From NCBI RefSeq assembly GCF_902497995.1, contig NZ_CABVII010000009.1, positions 124,001 to 188,000 of the forward strand: 64,000 bases of DNA. Direction: 5' to 3'. Source of the DNA: Pseudomonas fluorescens (GTDB lineage Bacteria > Pseudomonadota > Gammaproteobacteria > Pseudomonadales > Pseudomonadaceae). Made by a program: the position numbers and the translations under genes. Positions 28,612 to 37,922 of this stretch are shown piece by piece. Numbering within the stretch: the first letter of the stretch is position 1; each line of letters begins with the position of its first letter. Under the pieces are notes generated by a model that was given only the letters and a program-made list of their open reading frames with translations, was not told the origin of the DNA and ran no database searches.

Positions 28612-29218
28612 TTAATGCTTGAACATCACATGCCGCACCACGCTGTAGTCTTCCAGCCCGTACAAAGACAAGTCCTTGCCATACCCGGACAGTTTCTGCC
28701 CTCCATGGGGCATTTCGCTGACCAGCATGAAGTGCGTGTTGACCCAGGTGCAGCCGTACTGCAAGCGGGCCGAAAGGCGATGCGCCCGACCGACGTCCGA
28801 GGTCCAGACCGACGATGCCAGGCCGTAGTCCGAATCGTTGGCCCAGGCCAGCACTTGCGCCTCATCGGTGAATCGGGTCACCGACACCACCGGCCCGAAC
28901 ACTTCGCGGCGGACGATTTCGTCATCCTGTTGCGCGTCGGCCAGCACCGTCGGCTCGAAGAAGTAGCCATCGCCTTCCACCGCCTTGCCACCGGTGATCA
29001 AGCGAATATGCGGCTGCGCCACGGCGCGCTCGACGAACCCGGCCACACGGTCGCGGTGTTGCGCGGTGATCAGCGGGCCCAGCTCGGTCGACGGATCATC
29101 CTGCACGCCGTGCTTGATGCTGCTGACCGCTTCGCCGAGCTTGTCGACGAACTTGTCGTAAATACCCTGCGCATAGATGCGGCACGCGGCGGTGCAGTCC
29201 TGGCCGGCGTTGTAGAAG
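28612..29218 (-). pseudogene. Truncated aldehyde dehydrogenase, C-terminal 202 residues only
   Basis: A near copy of 31232-31841, the 3' part of the intact gamma-aminobutyraldehyde dehydrogenase gene. It begins at FYNAGQDC, so it keeps the catalytic cysteine but lacks the whole NAD-binding N-terminal domain, and has no start or promoter. In its last 490 bases (28612-29100) I count only four mismatches; between 29110 and 29190 the copies differ much more and one has a three-base deletion. It is fused at 29218/29219 to a piece of the small gene 27553-27738. Confidence 0.9.
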
Positions 29219-29312
29219 CTGGTGGAGCGCTATCGCGAGTTGTCGGAGAGCGACCGGATTGCCATGCGCTATCTGGTGGACGCGATGCGGAGTGTTTCGC
29301 GGTTTTGAGGAG
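29219..29312 (+). pseudogene. Duplicated 3' end of the small conserved gene
   Basis: This stretch repeats 27651-27744 with two visible substitutions and covers the last 29 codons, the stop and a few bases beyond. It has no start of its own and is joined directly to the aldehyde dehydrogenase fragment. Confidence 0.88.
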
Positions 29313-29406
29313 GTATTGGATTTGGCCGTGGCATGGTGTCACGGTCGGATCCTTCAGGTTGAGACGAAAATGCCTACGATGAGCGGCGGTTGCGAACTTG
29401 TCTGTG

Positions 29407-29437
29407 AAGTATTACTTTCATATTAATAGTAATACTT
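29407..29437. promoter_or_regulatory. Palindromic operator of the VapBC-type module
   Basis: AAGTATTACT and AGTAATACTT are perfect inverted arms with an 11-base spacer, and end 12 bases before the antitoxin start. AbrB-type antitoxins bind such palindromes. Confidence 0.7.
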
Positions 29438-29449
29438 GAGGAGAGAATC

Positions 29450-29701
29450 ATGACAACAACCATGACCAGCAAAGGGCAGGTCACTATTCCCAAGCCTATT
29501 CGTGATGCACTGCACCTGTTACCGGGTTCGGCCATCGAGTTCAGCGTCAACGCGCAAGGCGAGGTAGTGTTGCATGGCCGAAAGGCAAAAGACGACACCA
29601 GCAAGGCAGTCACCCCTGATCGATTCGAGGCGGTGCGTGGTAAGGCTGATATCAAATGGCGAACTGACGATTTGATGGCGTTACTGCGAGGTGAGGACTG
29701 A
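29450..29701 (+). CDS. Antitoxin, AbrB/MazE/SpoVT family
   Basis: An 83-residue protein with a swapped-hairpin AbrB DNA-binding domain at the N-terminus (TMTSKGQVTIPKPIRDALHLLPGSAIEFSV) and an acidic tail that would bind the toxin. GAGGAGAG precedes the ATG. The stop shares one base with the toxin's start codon, so translation is coupled. Confidence 0.92.
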   Translation: MTTTMTSKGQVTIPKPIRDALHLLPGSAIEFSVNAQGEVVLHGRKAKDDTSKAVTPDRFEAVRGKADIKWRTDDLMALLRGED

Positions 29702-30102
29702 TGATATTGGTCGACACGAATGTGTTGATTGATGTTCTGGAAGATGACCCCGTTTGGGCTGATTGGTCCATACAACAGTTACGTGCTCAGTCCCAGATTC
29801 ATGAGTTAGCCATCAATCCGATTATTTACGCCGAACTCTCTCAGACGTTTTCCACTTTTGAAGCATTGGATGATGTGGTGACCCAGCTCGGGTTGGCCAT
29901 GCAGGAAGTCCCGAGGCCGGCTTTGTTTCTGGCGGGCAAGGCCTTCGTTCGTTATCGGAAAGTGGGTGGCGGGAAAAGCAATGTTTTGGCCGACTTCTTC
30001 ATCGGCGCTCACGCCGCCGTAAAAAAGTTGCCGCTGCTGACGCGGGATGCCAGACGCTATCGCAACTATTTTCCTTCAGTCGAGTTAATAGTGCCTGCCT
30101 GA
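29701..30102 (+). CDS. vapC: PIN-domain toxin, VapC family
   Basis: A 133-residue PIN ribonuclease. The acidic residues of the active site are visible: Asp5 in LVDTNVLID, the NPIIYAELS glutamate, and the aspartates in ADFFIGAHA and LLTRDARRY. VapC proteins cut RNA, often initiator tRNA or rRNA loops. It overlaps the antitoxin by one base and is followed by a terminator. Confidence 0.92.
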   Translation: MILVDTNVLIDVLEDDPVWADWSIQQLRAQSQIHELAINPIIYAELSQTFSTFEALDDVVTQLGLAMQEVPRPALFLAGKAFVRYRKVGGGKSNVLADFFIGAHAAVKKLPLLTRDARRYRNYFPSVELIVPA

Positions 30103-30175
30103 GATTTTTTGTGATTCAGAGGATATGCCTTCCAAGCAAGATGGTTACTTGTGGAGGTTTGAGCGCGAGGCTGGC

Positions 30176-30210
30176 AAAAAGGGGCGGACTGTGAAGTCTG
30201 CCCCTTTTTT
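30176..30210 (+). terminator. Terminator after vapC
   Basis: AAAAAGGGGC-GGACT and AGTCT-GCCCCTTTTTT form a strong hairpin between the convergent vapC and BRO-N genes; it can work on both strands. Confidence 0.9.
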
Positions 30211-30226
30211 ATTTATTCACCCTCCT

Positions 30227-30739
30227 TCAACTGCAAGTGCCTACGATCGTGAACGGCCGCTGTGCCTGCATCAGATCAGGCATGTCTCGCCACTTAATCC
30301 ACGCCTGATGCTGCCAGTGCAATAGCGGCACCGAGATCCCGGCCCAGTGCAACGAACTCAGGCTTGGTAGGTTTTCCACAGATGCGGTTTTCGAATCGCG
30401 CAGCGTTGGTATGACTTCGTTGCTCAGCCACTGGCGCAGGTTTCGGTTTTCCGGGACGAAATGGTGAACGAGAAGGGCATACATCCCTGACTCGCTGACC
30501 ATCAGCGACTCGATGGTTTTACCGTTCTTGAGCAACCAGACGTAACGGCGCTGATCCGGATCGAGTTTCAGGGTGAGTCGTTGGTCCATCGGGCGTCCCA
30601 TCAGTCGACCAAGATCGCGGACGCAGAACCAGGCTTGGTTGTCTTGCATGAAAGCATGGAGGAAGCGGTTGTGGCGGGTGAAGAGGATTGGGGTGAAATG
30701 AGGCTGGATTTCAGACGGATTTAGCGAGTGTTCAAGCAT
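30227..30739 (-). CDS. BRO-N domain protein (phage antirepressor-like)
   Basis: A 170-residue protein. The BRO-N fold shows in FTRHNRFLHAFMQDNQAWFCVRDLGRLMGRP and SESGMYALLVHHFVPENRNLRQWLSNEVIPTLR. BRO-N proteins bind DNA and act as antirepressors in phages, but chromosomal copies in Pseudomonas have no known role. No other phage gene is nearby. A long structured non-coding stretch lies directly upstream. Confidence 0.85.
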   Translation of the reverse strand: MLEHSLNPSEIQPHFTPILFTRHNRFLHAFMQDNQAWFCVRDLGRLMGRPMDQRLTLKLDPDQRRYVWLLKNGKTIESLMVSESGMYALLVHHFVPENRNLRQWLSNEVIPTLRDSKTASVENLPSLSSLHWAGISVPLLHWQHQAWIKWRDMPDLMQAQRPFTIVGTCS

Positions 30740-31160
30740 TTTTCGACTCCATGTTGAAAAGAGCCGCCACTAATCCTTCGACAGATTTGGGTGGCGGACC
30801 GTGTGGCGTTCGAAGTCGGAACATTCTCGATCAACATGGAAGCCGAGAGGCCCGCGCCACACAGCCCACCATAAAGCGAAACTAAAAGGCAAAAAAATGC
30901 CCCAGTTCATATGGGGGCGCGGATGCGCCATGTTGATGAAATTCCGGCTTCGACCCCGGGTCGCTGATTTGGCAGCGACGAGGTAAAGCCTATCGTTCAG
31001 GCGCTCGCGGCGCCAAGTCTACTCTGGGGACGTTTGTTGTAGGAAACGGCGTTTTTATCGGAAGGCTTGATCTGTAGAAATGGGTTTTGTTTTGGCTTCT
31101 GTGGGCTGGACCTGACGGTGCATCTGGCCGGTGTCTTTCTTGATTCAGCGTTGACGCCAT
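30740..31160. other. Structured non-coding stretch upstream of the BRO-N gene
   Basis: About 420 bases without a credible gene. CCATGTTGA at 30750-30758 is matched by TCAACATGG at 30831-30839 and repeated directly near 30928. Inside lie GCCGCCAC/GTGGCGG (about 30763/30791) and GTGTGGCG/CGCCACAC (about 30801/30855). Further on, GTCGCTG and CAGCGAC (30960-30979) form another stem. It may be a structured 5' leader or small RNA for the BRO-N gene; this is inference. Confidence 0.45.
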
Positions 31161-31229
31161 CGCGGGTTAGTCGGACCGCCGCACCGCCGCTCCCACAGGG
31201 ACTGCGGCGATCCGACTTGCCCGCGAAGC
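31161..31229. repeat. REP pair, degenerate
   Basis: Variant halves CGCGGGTTAGTCGGACCGCC...CCGCTCCCACA and GCGGCGATCCGACTTGCCCG face each other at the 3' end of the dehydrogenase gene. Confidence 0.65.
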
Positions 31230-31231
31230 TT

Positions 31232-32656
31232 TTAATGCTTGAACATCACATGCCGCACCACGGTGTAGTCCTCCAGCCCGTACAAAGACAAGTCCTTGCC
31301 ATACCCGGACAGTTTCTGCCCGCCATGGGGCATTTCGCTGACCAGCATGAAGTGCGTGTTGACCCAGGTGCAGCCGTACTGCAAGCGGGCCGAAAGGCGA
31401 TGCGCGCGACCGACGTCCGAGGTCCAGACCGACGATGCCAGGCCGTAGTCCGAATCGTTGGCCCAGGCCAGCACTTGCGCCTCATCGGTGAATCGGGTCA
31501 CCGACACCACCGGCCCGAACACTTCGCGGCGGACGATTTCGTCATCCTGTTGCGCGTCGGCCAGCACCGTCGGCTCGAAGAAGTAGCCATCGCCTTCCAC
31601 CGCCTTGCCACCGGTGATCAAGCGAATATGCGGCTGCGCCACGGCGCGCTCGACGAACCCGGCCACACGGTCGCGGTGTTGCGCGGTGATCAGCGGGCCC
31701 AGCTCGGTCGACGGATCATCCTGCACGCCGTACTTGAGGGTGCTGACCGCTTCGCCGAGCTTGTCGACGAACCTGTCGTAAATGCCTTCCTGCGCATAGA
31801 TGCGGCACGCGGCGGTGCAGTCCTGGCCGGCGTTGTAGAAGCCGAAGGTGCGAATGCCTTCCACGGCGGCGTCGATGTCGGCGTCGTCGAAGATGATCAC
31901 CGGCGCCTTGCCGCCCAGTTCCATGTGCAGGCGTTTGACGCTTTCGGCGGTGCTGGAAATGATGTTCGAGCCCGTCGCGATCGAGCCGGTCAGCGACACC
32001 ATGCGCACTTTCGGATGCGTGACCAGGGGGCTGCCAACCGTCGGGCCACGGCCGAACACCAGATTAAGCACGCCGGCCGGTAAAATTTCCGACGCCAGTT
32101 GTGCCAGACGCATCGCGGTCAGCGGGGTTTGTTCCGACGGCTTGAGCACCACGGTATTACCGGCGCCCAGGGCCGGGGCGATTTTCCAGGCGACCATCAT
32201 CAGTGGGTAGTTCCACGGTGCAATGGAGGCGATCACGCCCACTGGATCGCGACGGACCATCGAGGTGTGCCCGGGCAGGTATTCACCGCCGGCCGAACCG
32301 CCCATGCAACGGCTGGCGCCGGCGAAGAAACGGAACACGTCGGCAATCGCCGGAATCTCGTCGTTCAGCGCGGCAGTGTAGGGTTTGCCGCAGTTATCGG
32401 ATTCGAGTCTGGCCAGTTCTTCGCCATGGGCTTCGATGGCGTCGGCGAGTTTGAGCAGCAGCAGCGAACGCTCTTTCGGCGTGGTTTGCGACCAGGTTTC
32501 GAAGGCGCTGTCGGCGGCGCGCACGGCGGCATCGACCTGGGCTTCGCTGGCTTCGTTGATCTCCACCAGTACGCGGCCCAGCGCCGGGTTGAACACCGGC
32601 TGGGCCGGGCCTTCGCCGTCGAGCAGCTGGCCGTTGATCAAGAGTTGGGTTTGCAT
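31232..32656 (-). CDS. patD: Gamma-aminobutyraldehyde dehydrogenase (PatD/YdcW-like)
   Basis: A 474-residue NAD-dependent aldehyde dehydrogenase that would oxidise 4-aminobutanal, from putrescine, to GABA. The NAD-binding motif is GSIATGS, the general base is Glu246 in MELGGKAP, and the catalytic cysteine is Cys280 in NAGQDCTAA. The C-terminal [23 protein letters not shown] is typical of this subgroup. It follows the four genes of an ABC transporter in the order of E. coli ydcSTUVW, separated by a REP pair. Its 3' third is duplicated at 28612-29218. Confidence 0.9.
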   Translation of the reverse strand: MQTQLLINGQLLDGEGPAQPVFNPALGRVLVEINEASEAQVDAAVRAADSAFETWSQTTPKERSLLLLKLADAIEAHGEELARLESDNCGKPYTAALNDEIPAIADVFRFFAGASRCMGGSAGGEYLPGHTSMVRRDPVGVIASIAPWNYPLMMVAWKIAPALGAGNTVVLKPSEQTPLTAMRLAQLASEILPAGVLNLVFGRGPTVGSPLVTHPKVRMVSLTGSIATGSNIISSTAESVKRLHMELGGKAPVIIFDDADIDAAVEGIRTFGFYNAGQDCTAACRIYAQEGIYDRFVDKLGEAVSTLKYGVQDDPSTELGPLITAQHRDRVAGFVERAVAQPHIRLITGGKAVEGDGYFFEPTVLADAQQDDEIVRREVFGPVVSVTRFTDEAQVLAWANDSDYGLASSVWTSDVGRAHRLSARLQYGCTWVNTHFMLVSEMPHGGQKLSGYGKDLSLYGLEDYTVVRHVMFKH

Positions 32657-32703
32657 GGCATGGTCCTCTTCGAATCATTGTTTTTCTGTCGGAACCGGAT
32701 TCC

Positions 32704-32795
32704 TGTAGGAGCGAGGCTTGCCCGCGAAGAGGCCACCACATTCAACATTGATGTTGGCTGACACTCCGCCTTCGCGGGCAAGCCTCGCTCCTACA
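32704..32795. repeat. REP pair (inverted)
   Basis: GTAGGAGCGAGGCTTGCCCGCGAA and its inverse, between the dehydrogenase gene and the permease gene of the same operon. Its central bases match those of the pair at 13675-13766. Confidence 0.85.
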
Positions 32796-32824
32796 GGAGT
32801 TCGGTTCGGGAAATGAGATGTCAG

Positions 32825-33634
32825 TTATTTCCCGCCGCTACCGGCCACGCTTTCTCCACCACGGGTCAAGTAATAGGCGCCCAGGATCGGCAGCATGGTC
32901 ACCATCATCACCAGCATCGCGACGACGTTGGTCACCGGCACGTCCCGTGGGCGGCTGAGCTGGTTGAGCAGCCACAGCGGCAGGGTGCGTTCATGGCCGG
33001 CGGTAAAGGTGGTGACGATGATCTCGTCGAACGACAGCGCAAAGGCGAGCATGCCGCCGGCCAGCAACGCCGAGCCGAGGTTCGGCAGGATGATGTAGCG
33101 AAAGGTCTGCCAACCGTCGGCGCCGAGGTCCATCGAGGCTTCGATCAAACTGTGCGAGGTGCGGCGCAACCGGGCGATGACGTTGTTGTAGACGATCACC
33201 ACGCAGAAGGTCGCGTGACCGACGATAATGGTGAACATCCCCGGTTCGATGCCCAGCGTCTTGAACGTCGCCAACAGCGCGATACCGGTAATGATTCCCG
33301 GCAAGGCGATCGGCAGGATCAACATCAGCGAGATGCCTTGCTTGCCGAAGAAATCCCGGCGGTATAGCGCCGCCGACGCCAACGTGCCAAGGACCAGTGC
33401 AATAAGTGTAGCAACGGCTGCTATCTGCAATGACAGCTTGATCGCTTCCAGCACGTCGGGCCGCGAGAACGCCACGCCGATCCACTTCAAGGTGAAGCCC
33501 CTGGGCGGAAAACTGAACGCCGCGTCTTCGGTGTTGAAGGCGTACAGGAAGATGATCAGGATCGGGAAGTGCAAGAACACCAACCCGCCCCAGGCTGCGA
33601 TGCGTAGTCCCAAGGAAGCTTTTTCAGAGCGCAT
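32825..33634 (-). CDS. ydcV: ABC transporter permease, YdcV/PotC-like
   Basis: A 269-residue inner-membrane permease with about six segments and the binding-protein-dependent transport loop [22 protein letters not shown]. It pairs with the upstream permease, overlapping it by 11 bases, to make the channel of a spermidine/putrescine-type importer. Confidence 0.92.
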   Translation of the reverse strand: MRSEKASLGLRIAAWGGLVFLHFPILIIFLYAFNTEDAAFSFPPRGFTLKWIGVAFSRPDVLEAIKLSLQIAAVATLIALVLGTLASAALYRRDFFGKQGISLMLILPIALPGIITGIALLATFKTLGIEPGMFTIIVGHATFCVVIVYNNVIARLRRTSHSLIEASMDLGADGWQTFRYIILPNLGSALLAGGMLAFALSFDEIIVTTFTAGHERTLPLWLLNQLSRPRDVPVTNVVAMLVMMVTMLPILGAYYLTRGGESVAGSGGK

Positions 33635-34571
33635 CGAAAGCCCCCAGTCGCTTGACGATTGACAGGTAGATTGCGATCAGCACGATCGGCACCAGCGTGA
33701 ACGCCGCGGCCATGGGCATGTTGCCGATGGCGCCTTGCTGGGCGTAAACCATGCTGCCCACGAAATAACCCGGCGGGCCCACCAATTGCGGCACGATGAA
33801 ATCGCCCAGGGTCAGGGAAAAAGTGAAGATGGAACCGGCGGCAATGCCCGGAATCGACAGTGGCAATGTCACTTGCATGAAGGTCTGGCGCGGCGTCGCC
33901 CCGAGGTCGGCCGAGGCTTGCAACAGCGACGGCGGCAGACGTTCAAGTGAAGCCTGGATCGGCAGGATCATGAATGGCAGCCAGATGTAGACGAAGACCA
34001 TGAAGCGCCCCAGGTGCGAGGTCGACAAGGTGCTGCCGCCCACCCCCGGAATGCCCAGCACCCACTGCAGCACAGGCTCCAGTCCCAAGTGTTGAACGAA
34101 CCACTGCGCGACGCCGCCCTTGGCCAGCAACAAGGTCCAGGCATACGCCTTGACGATGTAGCTGGCCCACATGGGCATCATCACCGCGATGTAGAAAAAC
34201 GCCTTGGTTTTGCCGGTGGTGTAGCGCGCCATGTAGTAGGCAATCGGGAAGGCCACGACGGCGCTGGCGATCGACACGACGACGGCCATGCTCAGGGTGC
34301 GCACAATGATGTCAAAGTTCGACGGCTGGAACAGCGCTGCGAAGTTCGCCAGGGTCAGGTCGGGCGTGACCGCCATGGTGAAGTCGTCGAACGTGTAGAA
34401 ACCTTGCCACAGCAGCACCAGCAGCGAACCGAGGTAGATCGCGCCGAACCACAGCAGTGGCGGTATCAGCAGCATCGACAGATACAGGTTGGGCCGGCGA
34501 TACAGCAGGTTGGAAAACCTGCGCAATGGCGAACCGTTGGCTGGGGGTTGTGGAGCTGTCACGGTGTTCAT
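33624..34571 (-). CDS. ydcU: ABC transporter permease, YdcU/PotB-like
   Basis: A 315-residue permease with about six membrane segments. The coupling loop is [27 protein letters not shown]. It starts right after the ATP-binding gene and overlaps the next permease, so the three are translated as a block. Confidence 0.92.
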   Translation of the reverse strand: MNTVTAPQPPANGSPLRRFSNLLYRRPNLYLSMLLIPPLLWFGAIYLGSLLVLLWQGFYTFDDFTMAVTPDLTLANFAALFQPSNFDIIVRTLSMAVVVSIASAVVAFPIAYYMARYTTGKTKAFFYIAVMMPMWASYIVKAYAWTLLLAKGGVAQWFVQHLGLEPVLQWVLGIPGVGGSTLSTSHLGRFMVFVYIWLPFMILPIQASLERLPPSLLQASADLGATPRQTFMQVTLPLSIPGIAAGSIFTFSLTLGDFIVPQLVGPPGYFVGSMVYAQQGAIGNMPMAAAFTLVPIVLIAIYLSIVKRLGAFDAL

Positions 34572-35609
34572 TCACACCCCGCCGACAACGTCGTCGTGTA
34601 GCGCCACCATGGCTTCTCGCGCCCAGCGGGCACTGACGCGTTGCCCGGTCTGGTGCCGGGCGCTGACATCCAGCCATTGGTTGTTGGCCTGGCTGATGTT
34701 CAGGGTCTGGCCGTTTTCCAGCTTCAGTTCATAGCGCGTGGCGCTGCCCTGGTACTGGATATCGTGCAGCAAACCGTTGACTTCGATCTCGTGGCTGGCC
34801 AGCGGGCCTTCGGCGAAACGCACGTGTTCCGGACGAATCGAAAACGGCTGTGGATTGCCGCTCAACTGTCGCGCCAGATCACCGCGAATCACATTGGAGG
34901 TGCCAACGAATTCAGCGACAAAAGTGGTCGCCGGTTTCATGTACAGGTGGCGTGGCGTGTCGACCTGCTCGATGCGACCCTTGTTGAACACGGCCACGCG
35001 GTCTGACATCGACAGTGCTTCGGTCTGATCATGGGTGACGAAGATGAAGGTAATGCCGAGCTGGCGTTGCAGCTTCTTCAACTCGCCCTGCATTTGCTCG
35101 CGCAGCTTGAGGTCGAGTGCACCCAGGGGTTCGTCGAGCAGCAGCACCCGAGGGCGATTGACCAGCGCGCGGGCCAGGGCCACACGTTGGCGTTGTCCGC
35201 CGGACAGTTGCACCGGCTTGCGTTCGCCGTAGCCGCCGAGGGCGACCATGTCGAGGGCTTCTTCGGCACGTTTGCGCCGTTCGGCCTTGCCCACACCTTT
35301 GACTTTCAAACCATAAGCGACGTTGTCGAGGACGTTCATGTGCGGGAACAGCGCGTAATCCTGGAATACGGTGTTGACGTCACGCTGATAAGGCGGCACC
35401 CCGGCGGCCTCGACACCATGAATACGAATGGAGCCTGCGCTCGGCTGTTCGAAACCGGCGATCAGGCGCAGACAGGTGGTTTTGCCCGAGCCGGAAGGGC
35501 CCAGCATGGAGAAGAACTCGCCGTCCTGGATATCGATGGAAACCCGGTCAACGGCTTTAACTTCGCCGAATTGACGGGAAACGTTGGTGAACTGGACGGC
35601 AAGCGTCAT
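34572..35609 (-). CDS. ydcT: ABC transporter ATP-binding protein, YdcT/PotA-like
   Basis: A 345-residue ATPase of the spermidine/putrescine type. Walker A is GPSGSGKTT (37-45), the signature is QLSGGQRQRVALARAL, Walker B is VLLLDEPLGALD, and a C-terminal TOBE domain follows (SIRPEHVRF). It powers the two permeases beside it. Confidence 0.95.
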   Translation of the reverse strand: MTLAVQFTNVSRQFGEVKAVDRVSIDIQDGEFFSMLGPSGSGKTTCLRLIAGFEQPSAGSIRIHGVEAAGVPPYQRDVNTVFQDYALFPHMNVLDNVAYGLKVKGVGKAERRKRAEEALDMVALGGYGERKPVQLSGGQRQRVALARALVNRPRVLLLDEPLGALDLKLREQMQGELKKLQRQLGITFIFVTHDQTEALSMSDRVAVFNKGRIEQVDTPRHLYMKPATTFVAEFVGTSNVIRGDLARQLSGNPQPFSIRPEHVRFAEGPLASHEIEVNGLLHDIQYQGSATRYELKLENGQTLNISQANNQWLDVSARHQTGQRVSARWAREAMVALHDDVVGGV

Positions 35610-35643
35610 GGTGCGGTGCTCCGAAGAACAGAATCTTTAAAAG

Positions 35644-35724
35644 CTTCGCGAGCAGGCTCGCTCCCACATTGGAGTGCGATCACCTGTGGGAGCGACGGTG
35701 CGGCGATCCGACCTGCTCGCGAAG
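35644..35724. repeat. REP pair inside the transporter operon
   Basis: CTTCGCGAGCAGGCTCGCTCCCAC and an inverted variant lie between the substrate-binding protein gene and the ATPase gene. Such hairpins often protect the upstream mRNA, which fits the higher need for binding protein. Confidence 0.8.
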
Positions 35725-35729
35725 AGGGC

Positions 35730-36881
35730 TTAACGACCGCCCATGATCGCGATGTAATCCTGGGTCCAGCGGCTGTACGGCACGAACTTGCCGCCTTCGG
35801 CCTGCGGGGTTTTCCAGAAGGCGATCTTTTCGAACTGGTCGAAACCGTTGGTCTTGCAACCTTCGGCGCCGAGCAATTCGCTCTCCTGGCACGCTGTGGG
35901 AACCGCCGGCAGCGAACCGAACCATGCCGCGAGGTCGCCCTGGACTTTCGGTTGCAGCGACCAGTCCATCCACTTGTAGGCACAATTGGGATGCTTGGCC
36001 TCGGCGTGCAGCATGGTGGTGTCGGCCCAGCCCGTTGCACCTTCCTTGGGAATGACCGAGGCAACCGGCTGCTTGTCCGCCACCAGCCCATTGACCATGT
36101 AGCCCCAGGTGCTGGATGCCACGACGCCTTCGTTCTTGACGTCGCTCATCTGCACGGTTGCGTCATGCCAATAGCGGTGGATCAATGGCTGTTGTTTGCG
36201 CAGCAGGTCCAGTGCCGCCTTGTATTGCTCTTCGTTGAGCTGGTACGGGTCCTTGATCCCCAGTTCCGGCCGTTTCGCCTTGAGGTAGAGCGCTGCGTCG
36301 GCGATATAGATCGGACCATCGTAGGCCTGGACCCGGCCCTTGTTGGACTTGCCGTCCGGCAACGTCTGTTCCTCGAATACCACCCCCCAACTGTCGGGGG
36401 CTGTCTTGAATACGTTGGTGTTGTACATCAACACGTTCGGACCCCATTGGTACGGAGTGCCGTAGGTCTTTTTATCGACGACATACCACGGGCCATCCTT
36501 GAGACGAGGGTCAATGTTCTTCCAGTTCGCAATCAACGCCGTGTTGATCGGCTGCACACGTTTGCCGGCGACCAGTCGCAGGGATGCATCACCAGACGCG
36601 GTGACCAGGTCATAACCGCCCTTGGTCATCAAGCTGACCATCTCGTCGGAAGTGGCGGCCGTCTTGACGTTGACCTTGCAGCCGGTTTCCTTTTCGAAAC
36701 CGGTCACCCAGTCGTAGGCCTTGTCGCTCTCGCCACGTTCGATGTAGCCAGGCCAGGCCACGATATCCAGCTGGCCTTCGCCGGCACCGACGGCCTTCAG
36801 CGGTTCCGCCGCCTGGATGCTGGCACTGGTCAGCAGCGCGGTGGTGATTGCACTGAGCAGTGCGGTCTTGTGCACGAACAT
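35730..36881 (-). CDS. ydcS: ABC transporter substrate-binding protein, YdcS/PotD-like
   Basis: A 383-residue periplasmic protein with signal MFVHKTALLSAITTALLTSASIQA and a polyamine-binding fold (GQLDIVAWPGYIERGES..., FEKETGCKVNVKTAATSDEMVSLM, GYDLVTASGDASLRLV). ATG 36881 has GAGGG before it; the frame extends 19 codons upstream with no signal peptide, so that start is rejected. First gene of the operon that runs down to patD. Likely ligands are putrescine-like amines; this is inferred from the family and patD. Confidence 0.92.
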   Translation of the reverse strand: MFVHKTALLSAITTALLTSASIQAAEPLKAVGAGEGQLDIVAWPGYIERGESDKAYDWVTGFEKETGCKVNVKTAATSDEMVSLMTKGGYDLVTASGDASLRLVAGKRVQPINTALIANWKNIDPRLKDGPWYVVDKKTYGTPYQWGPNVLMYNTNVFKTAPDSWGVVFEEQTLPDGKSNKGRVQAYDGPIYIADAALYLKAKRPELGIKDPYQLNEEQYKAALDLLRKQQPLIHRYWHDATVQMSDVKNEGVVASSTWGYMVNGLVADKQPVASVIPKEGATGWADTTMLHAEAKHPNCAYKWMDWSLQPKVQGDLAAWFGSLPAVPTACQESELLGAEGCKTNGFDQFEKIAFWKTPQAEGGKFVPYSRWTQDYIAIMGGR

Positions 36882-37032
36882 GGTGTTTCCCTCTTCTTTA
36901 ATTATGGTCGGGGCTGTTTCTGAACGTGGTGAAGCCAATACCGGTACGGCTAATTGTTAGCGTAGTGCGCTTTTATAATTGCTGTCCGTAGCGAGCCGGA
37001 TTGCCGCACAACACGGTGGCCCTGCGGCGACT

Positions 37033-37075
37033 CACCGGGCATGTCCTTGCCGTAGCCGGTGCGCTTGACGCCGCG
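37033..37075 (-). pseudogene. Remnant of an aldehyde dehydrogenase C-terminus
   Basis: Reading the minus strand gives HRGVKRTGYGKDM, which matches the conserved PHGG-x-K-x-SGYGKD motif near the end of aldehyde dehydrogenases (compare the patD tail). Nothing else of the gene is left in the flanks. It lies in the 300-base gap between ydcS and the DUF533 gene, which otherwise should hold the ydcS promoter. Confidence 0.5.
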
Positions 37076-37180
37076 ATGGATCAAGCAACATCTGGAAGCA
37101 CTCTCGCGGACGTTTGTCGGGCACTTTCGATCTAGGCTGGTGGCCTTATTGATCCGGATAACCCCTTTTGGAGGCGGAAC

Positions 37181-37903
37181 ATGAACACCCGTGGATTGCT
37201 CGATCAGCTACTCAAGTCCGGCCAGGATCTGTTGCAGAACAAGAACGGCGGGCCGCGGAACAAATCGTCTGCCGGTGGGCTGGGCGGTCTGCTCGGCGGT
37301 GCCGGTGGCTCGGGCGGCTTGGGAGGGATGCTCTCCGGCGCTGGCGGTGGAGCCCTGGCAGCCGGGGCCATGGGCCTGCTGCTAGGCAACAAAAAGGTGC
37401 GCAAAGTCGGCGGCAAGGTCGCGATCTACGGCGGCTTGGCAGCGCTGGGAGTGATTGCCTACAAGGCGTATGGCAATTGGCAGGCTCAGCAGGGCGCTGC
37501 ACCGACGACCGAACCACAAACCATCGACCGCTTGCCGGCCACCCAGGTCGAGCAGCACAGCCAGGCGATTCTCAAGGCACTGGTGGCGGCAGCCAAGGCT
37601 GACGGCCACGTCGATGCACGGGAGCGCGAATTGATCGAAGGTGAGTTCAGCAAGCTCGACAACGATCAGGAACTGCAACATTGGCTGCACGCCGAACTCA
37701 ACAAGCCCCTGGACCCCGCCGACGTCGCTCGTGCCGCCAGCACCCCGGAAATGGCCGCCGAGATGTACATCGCCAGTGTGATGCTGGTGGACGAGGAGAA
37801 CTTCATGGAGAAGTCCTACCTGGATGAACTGGCGCGTCAGCTGAAGCTGGAGCCGGGGTTGAAAGCCGAGCTGGAGAAGCAGGTGCGTCAGGCTTCGGTG
37901 TAA
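37181..37903 (+). CDS. DUF533 / TerB-like inner-membrane protein (YebE family)
   Basis: A 240-residue protein. The N-terminal part has a glycine-rich hinge (GGLGGLLGGAGGSGGLGGML) and one membrane segment (KVAIYGGLAALGVIAYKAYG); the C-terminal part (from about 115) is a helical TerB-like domain (ILKALVAAAKADGHVDARERELIEGEFSKL). E. coli YebE is a stress-linked member; the function is unknown. GGAGG precedes the ATG. Confidence 0.87.
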   Translation: MNTRGLLDQLLKSGQDLLQNKNGGPRNKSSAGGLGGLLGGAGGSGGLGGMLSGAGGGALAAGAMGLLLGNKKVRKVGGKVAIYGGLAALGVIAYKAYGNWQAQQGAAPTTEPQTIDRLPATQVEQHSQAILKALVAAAKADGHVDARERELIEGEFSKLDNDQELQHWLHAELNKPLDPADVARAASTPEMAAEMYIASVMLVDEENFMEKSYLDELARQLKLEPGLKAELEKQVRQASV

Positions 37904-37922
37904 ACCTTCAAACCGCCTTCGC

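Noticed and set aside
30227..30739. BRO-N gene as evidence of a prophage
   Set aside because: No phage structural, integrase or lysis gene is near; single BRO-N genes are common in Pseudomonas chromosomes.
30801..30986. A 61-codon frame in the BRO-N leader
   Set aside because: Unusual composition and overlap with the inverted repeats; no family features.
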